Source of the DNA: Phyllobacterium pellucidum
Lineage (GTDB): Bacteria; Pseudomonadota; Alphaproteobacteria; Rhizobiales; Rhizobiaceae
DNA length: 64,000 nucleotides
NCBI RefSeq assembly: GCF_013327855.1
Contig: NZ_JABUMX010000001.1
Location: 992,001-1,056,000, forward strand
Direction of reading: 5' to 3'
Below are positions 63,793-64,000 of the stretch, piece after piece. Position 1 is the stretch's first letter. The number at the start of each line of letters is the position of its first letter. Under the pieces are notes generated by a model. That model ran no database searches. It saw only the letters and a program-made list of their open reading frames with translations, and was not told where the DNA came from. A program made the translations under genes and the position numbers.

Positions 63793-64000
63793 CTACATTT
63801 GCAAGCCTAGGAACTTGAAAGGTTCGGCCGGCTTGAAGTCGCTGGTCGCGTCGCCCGAATAGGTGTGATTCTGGTTGTCGCCAAGGTCGAGCTTCATCAC
63901 CTCGCCGGTCTCCTTGGCAAAATCGATCTTCTTCAGATCGACCCAGAAGGTGTTCGGCGTGAGCGCCGACTCGAAGAAATAGAGCTTGCGCTTGTGATCG
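63793..64000 (-). CDS. Linear amide C-N hydrolase (choloylglycine hydrolase family), C-terminal part
   Basis: The minus-strand frame is open from the window edge to a TAG at 63793 and gives the last 68 residues of the protein. Segments such as 'LYFFESALTPNTFWVDL', 'EVMKLDLGDN' and the closing 'EPFKFLGLQM' resemble the end of penicillin V acylase/choloylglycine hydrolase-type Ntn hydrolases of Rhizobiales. The N-terminal catalytic Cys lies outside the window, so the call is moderate. Confidence 0.6.
   Translation of the reverse strand, partial: DHKRKLYFFESALTPNTFWVDLKKIDFAKETGEVMKLDLGDNQNHTYSGDATSDFKPAEPFKFLGLQM

Overview
The window looks like a chromosome segment of an alphaproteobacterium of the order Rhizobiales (Phyllobacteriaceae/Brucellaceae-like). 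The grounds are the run murA - DUF2948 - hisD - UPF0262 - low-molecular-weight phosphatase - infA - maf - yacG, a C4-pathway hemA, small Rhizobiales families (DUF6460-like, DUF982, DUF952) and GC-rich codon use. The genus cannot be fixed from this sequence alone.

Layout. 1-405: the 3' end of a probable family 2 glycosyltransferase. 503-2263: a possible mini-element with two exported hypothetical proteins between an 18-bp direct repeat that is the 3' end of tRNA-Phe. 2.5-9.3 kb: a Gfo/Idh/MocA oxidoreductase, then the minus-strand housekeeping cluster from murA to yacG. 9.4-16.9 kb: tRNA-Thr, a Gly/Asn-rich secreted protein, a TetR regulator divergent from a three-subunit molybdenum hydroxylase (PaoABC-like), and a LysR regulator divergent from an azoreductase. 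17-23.3 kb: MgtC/SapB, galE, hemA, an AbrB-type permease, an aminotransferase and mscL. 23.5-33.7 kb: a symporter-histidine kinase hybrid convergent with a NarL-type regulator, a proline iminopeptidase, VOC and DUF952 proteins, pyrD, a MATE exporter and a CAP-domain lipoprotein. 33.9-38.7 kb: a ribose-type sugar ABC operon ending in its LacI regulator, with two copies of one palindrome upstream.

38.7-60.5 kb: a visibly AT-richer genomic island lying between two truncated copies of the 3' half of tRNA-Gly(CCC). All its recognisable cargo is surface-glycan chemistry: a Stf0 sulfotransferase, GT4 enzymes, two methyltransferase/coiled-coil/glycosyltransferase fusions, an NAD-sugar epimerase, a split GtrA/GtrB/GtrC-like set, a frameshifted sugar O-methyltransferase and an RgpF/WsaF-like rhamnan protein. 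I read it as an O-antigen or capsule assembly and modification island. The tandem 21-residue repeats in the coiled coil of the 1076-aa fusion suggest a WbdD-like chain-length ruler; that is inference. No integrase lies in the window.

60.5-64 kb: a probable second element in tandem with small phage-like genes, a DUF982 protein, a membrane protein, a frameshifted acyltransferase remnant, and the 3' end of a linear-amide (choloylglycine-type) hydrolase at the right edge.
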